This document shows positions 61,556 to 64,000 of a DNA stretch of 64,000 bases, one piece after another (within the stretch, counting starts at the first letter, position 1; each line of letters begins with the position of its first letter). The position numbers and the translations under genes are program-made. The notes beneath the pieces were generated by a model that saw only the letters and a list, made by a program, of their open reading frames with translations, did not search any database and was not told where the DNA came from. The DNA comes from Emergencia timonensis (GTDB lineage Bacteria; Bacillota; Clostridia; Peptostreptococcales; Anaerovoracaceae), in assembly GCF_900086585.1 (NCBI RefSeq), contig NZ_FLKM01000009.1:1488001-1552000 (forward strand), read 5' to 3'.

Positions 61556-62908
61556 ATGAAATTTTATATTGCACTTTGGTTTGCAAAGATAATCAACGTC
61601 ATCATCAATATTGTGGACAAGAGCAGAGGCTCGAACTTCTCTGGAGAAAAAGCCATGAAAATTGATCCGCAGATGGTAGCTCATTTTAAGGGAATTGACT
61701 ACGCAAAGGTTCTCTTTATCACAGGAACCAACGGAAAATCTACTACGACGAACCTAGTTCACCACATATTTAAGAGTAACGGTAAAAAGATCATTGCAAA
61801 CCTGGAAGGCGCAAATTTGATCTACGGCGTCGCTACAGCTCTTTCAAAAGCTTCTACGCTGACAGGAAAGATAAAGGCAGACTACATCATCTTTGAGACG
61901 GACGAAAGATATCTGCCGTTGATTTACAAACAGCTGCCGGCAGAGAACATTATGATTACCAACCTGCAGAAGGACCAGGTGCAGCGTAACGGCGATCCGG
62001 ATTTTATCTACAGGAAGCTCTTTCCTACAATCGGCGGCAATGTGCGTCTGTTTCTGAATAACGAAGAGCCGCGCACCAAGTCTTTTGACGAGAATAGCGA
62101 CAAAATCATCACCTATGGCGTAGAACGGCACGAAGAGTCTTTTACCAAGGACGGTACTTATCCGACCATGGCCTGTCCGAAGTGCAGACATAAAATTGTC
62201 TTTGACTATTATAACAACGACGGAGTTGGCAAATTCCACTGTGTCAATTGCGGACACAGAAGTGACGACACAGCAGACTATACGGTTACCGATGTAAATT
62301 TTGCTGATCGTTCGTTTAAATTTGAGGACGTAAGCTTCAATATGCCATATGACACGCCGTATATGTGCTATAACTATGCCGGCGCTTTAGCCGTTGCCAA
62401 AGAACTGGGCGACATCAGTCCCGCAGAAGCGGCAAAGGCTTTCGGAGAATTCAAAAACGTGGGCGGCCGTTTTGAAATCTTGAAATATAAAGGCAAGACA
62501 ATCAAATATATGAGAATCAAGCAGGAAAATCCAGAGACCTTACAGACCTGTATCAACGTCATGGCGGCAGATCCGGAAAAAAAGATGGTATGTTTGGGAT
62601 TGTGTCCGCTGATTGACATGATTCCACACTACGCCAACTCCTTTTACGCATTTGACTGCCAATTAGATAAACTAGTACAGTCCAATGTGGAAAAGTATTT
62701 CTGCTTCTCTGACAGAGTCTGCTATGACACTGCAAATAGATTGATTTACGAAGGGGTGGACAAGTCCATGATTTCCATCGCTGATACAGAAGAGGTGGAC
62801 ACCATTTTCAAAGAAATTGAAAGCGTTGAAACAGATAATATCTATCTGATTACGTGGATTCATACGTTCTACTATATGAAAAAGTATATCGAAAAGGAGG
62901 GAAGATAA
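61556..62908 (+). CDS. murT: MurT-like Mur ligase (lipid II isoglutaminyl synthase subunit), divergent
   Basis: 450 residues: N-terminal hydrophobic segment, Mur-ligase ATPase domain with GTNGKSTTTN (57-66), ATP/substrate motif NLQKDQVQRNGDPD (136-149), zinc ribbon CPKC...CVNC (207-210, 229-232), C-terminal Mur domain. In the family this subunit activates the D-Glu alpha-carboxyl of lipid II for amidation with ammonia from GatD. The segment where MurT carries DGRDxSWxxD (with the Asp that completes the GatD triad) reads LIDMIPHYANSFYAFD (352-367) here. NPAGMN is also changed (NPETLQ). AGGAGG ribosome binding site; 0-base gap to the next gene. A different ligase reaction is possible. Confidence 0.8.
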   Translation: MKFYIALWFAKIINVIINIVDKSRGSNFSGEKAMKIDPQMVAHFKGIDYAKVLFITGTNGKSTTTNLVHHIFKSNGKKIIANLEGANLIYGVATALSKASTLTGKIKADYIIFETDERYLPLIYKQLPAENIMITNLQKDQVQRNGDPDFIYRKLFPTIGGNVRLFLNNEEPRTKSFDENSDKIITYGVERHEESFTKDGTYPTMACPKCRHKIVFDYYNNDGVGKFHCVNCGHRSDDTADYTVTDVNFADRSFKFEDVSFNMPYDTPYMCYNYAGALAVAKELGDISPAEAAKAFGEFKNVGGRFEILKYKGKTIKYMRIKQENPETLQTCINVMAADPEKKMVCLGLCPLIDMIPHYANSFYAFDCQLDKLVQSNVEKYFCFSDRVCYDTANRLIYEGVDKSMISIADTEEVDTIFKEIESVETDNIYLITWIHTFYYMKKYIEKEGR

Positions 62909-63676
62909 ATGAATACGATGAAAATAGCATGGCTCTTCCCGGACACATTGTATCTTCACGGCGAAAGAGGCAATATATTAGCTCTGGCTCGTTTTGCAGA
63001 GCTGGCAGGTTTTCAGGCACAGATCGAAAAAGTTGACTTTGAGACAGAGAATTTTGACGCGATGGATTATGACGTCATTTTTTGTCCGCCGGGAGAAATC
63101 GCATCCTATCCTACCATATTAGATTGGCTGAAACCTTATAAAGAACTGTTTCAGAATTTTGTAGAAGCTGGAAGGCCGATGGTTGTAACAGGAACCTCTA
63201 TTGCACTATGGGGCAGCAAAGTAGTACGAACAGATGGCAGTGAATTCGAAGGAATGGGACTCTTAGAAGTAGAAGCCAGAGAGAATGAAGCCGTCTATGG
63301 AGACGATATATATTTTTCCTGCAGCTACCACGGCGCAGAGATGGAAATTATCGGAAACCAGATTCAAATGGCTGATTTTATCAATCAAGGTGAGGAACCT
63401 TTTGGAAAGTTGATTTACGGTTATGGCAATACTGGCAAAAATCGGGAAGAAGGATTTCAAAAAAAGAATGCTATCTTCACCAACACTCTGGCGCCAATGC
63501 TGGTAGTCAGTCCGAAACTGACCATGGAAATCATCAAAGCGGCAGCAGAAAGCAAAGGTCTGCCAATTGAAAATATCCAGTTTGATATGGAGTTAGAAGA
63601 AAAATCCTTTGCGACGAAAAAAGAATTTATCTTTGGTAAAGAGAGCAGACTGACCAACTGTAAAGAGAAGGAATAG
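62909..63676 (+). CDS. gatD: GatD-like glutamine amidotransferase subunit lacking catalytic residues
   Basis: 255 residues aligning along their length with GatD (GNILALARFAELAGF near the start, TDGSEFEGMGLLEV, GYGNTGKNREEG). In active GatD the nucleophile elbow is ICGGYQ with Cys94 and the second residue is His in YLHGP. Here the elbow is VVTGTSIALWG with Thr94 and the His position is NTLAPML with Ala195. It should therefore not hydrolyse glutamine. Gene order and adjacency to murT are the same as in normal pairs. Alternatives: a structural partner, use of free ammonia, or a new ligase complex. The name marks homology, not activity. Confidence 0.75.
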   Translation: MNTMKIAWLFPDTLYLHGERGNILALARFAELAGFQAQIEKVDFETENFDAMDYDVIFCPPGEIASYPTILDWLKPYKELFQNFVEAGRPMVVTGTSIALWGSKVVRTDGSEFEGMGLLEVEARENEAVYGDDIYFSCSYHGAEMEIIGNQIQMADFINQGEEPFGKLIYGYGNTGKNREEGFQKKNAIFTNTLAPMLVVSPKLTMEIIKAAAESKGLPIENIQFDMELEEKSFATKKEFIFGKESRLTNCKEKE

Positions 63677-63677
63677 A

Positions 63678-63710
63678 AAAAGACGGCGTAAATAAGCGCC
63701 GTCTTTTATT
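63678..63710. terminator. bidirectional terminator after the MurT/GatD pair
   Basis: AAAAGACGGCG (63678-63688) and its complement (63697-63707), 8-base loop, T-run on the plus side and A-run on the other, between convergent genes. Confidence 0.8.
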
Positions 63711-63720
63711 CTCTTGAACA

Positions 63721-63963
63721 TCATGATTTTCTGGTTGTTTTGCTACAGTCGTTATCGTAATTGCCGCAGCCATTGTGAGAACCGAGAGAAACCTCAAGCC
63801 CAATTCCGCCTCGAATTGGGGAGATGACCATACCGATCACAATTCCGGCCATAAGTCCGCCTGCAACCATAAGCCCTTTTTCGATAGGCGTATGCTGTCT
63901 GTTAAAAAATTCCTTAATCTTGCACGGCTTGCATGCTGGAGCCGTATTTGTATCTTCACACAT
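63721..63963 (-). CDS. small Cys-rich membrane protein of unknown function
   Basis: 80 residues: soluble N-terminus with Cys (ACKPCKIKEF), one transmembrane helix (about 29-48, VAGGLMAGIVIGMVIS), then a Gly- and Asn-rich tail with CGNYDNDC. Two short Cys pairs (CxxC and CxxxxxxC). AAGGAGG is 9 bases upstream of the start codon on the complement. No family recognised. Confidence 0.55.
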   Translation of the reverse strand: MCEDTNTAPACKPCKIKEFFNRQHTPIEKGLMVAGGLMAGIVIGMVISPIRGGIGLEVSLGSHNGCGNYDNDCSKTTRKS

Positions 63964-64000
63964 CTAACGTTCCTCCTTAGTTTTTTTATCGTTTTATCAT

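Noticed and set aside
1..64000. tRNA, rRNA and phage genes
   Set aside because: None recognised on reading both strands; a tRNAscan/Infernal search would be decisive.

Overview
The window looks like a chromosomal piece of an anaerobic, spore-forming, low-to-mid GC Firmicute. Evidence: a spoIVA gene, a Clostridia-style glyA / plsX-rnc-smc-ftsY-der-plsY-gpsA housekeeping block, sigma-54 control of a catabolic operon, a complete anaerobic (cobalt-early) cobalamin pathway, and AGGAGG-type ribosome binding sites with many overlapping genes. The protein set fits a clostridial amino-acid fermenter (Anaerovoracaceae-like is my guess; this is inference, not a database result). No rRNA, tRNA, CRISPR array or transposase was recognised.

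Layout. 0.3-12.5 kb: monofunctional peptidoglycan glycosyltransferase, a double-OB-fold SSB-like protein, glyA, then plsX-rnc-smc-ftsY-der-plsY-gpsA. 12.5-20.2 kb: an AT-richer accessory island with decayed genes on the minus strand (PadR regulator, its membrane partner, a secreted protein) and a plus-strand cluster resembling a lactococcin-972 bacteriocin locus (broken and intact peptide precursors, MacB-like membrane protein, VanZ-like protein, large permease, ABC ATPase). 20.2-24.1 kb: threonine dehydratase-like enzyme, M20 amidohydrolase, GNAT and Rpn nuclease; the first gene has a long leader with a terminator-like hairpin. 24.1-31.5 kb: a sigma-54 activator and a -24/-12 promoter driving two M20 aminoacylase / p-aminobenzoyl-glutamate-hydrolase-like enzymes and two MFS carriers. 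31.5-37.2 kb: AraC regulator, CoA-disulfide-reductase-like enzyme with rhodanese, a second rhodanese, HsmA, miaB, Nudix. 37.2-57.3 kb: a cobalamin riboswitch, then a roughly 20-kb cob/hem cluster. 57.3-64 kb: spoIVA, a second Rpn gene, cardiolipin synthase and a MurT/GatD-like pair.

How the genes work together. The cob/hem cluster encodes every step from glutamyl-tRNA (hemA, hemL, hemB, hemC, cobA-hemD) through sirohydrochlorin (sirC, cbiX) and the corrin ring (cbiL, H, F, G, D, J, ET, C) to amidated, adenosylated cobinamide phosphate (cbiA, cobO, cbiP, cobD, cbiB). Nucleotide-loop genes (cobU/T/S/C) and cobalt transport genes are not in the window.

Two observations stand out. (1) A family of structured intergenic repeats (seven units at four loci) runs from TACGAC to ACCATTA, sits directly in front of ribosome binding sites of cbiL, hemB, cobO and murT, keeps two hairpins through compensatory base changes, and has been invaded by a second ~85-nt structured module found in both orientations. 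(2) The MurT/GatD-like pair appears to have lost all three members of the glutaminase triad (GatD Cys to Thr94, His to Ala195, and the MurT Asp segment), while keeping the Mur-ligase P-loop and zinc ribbon.
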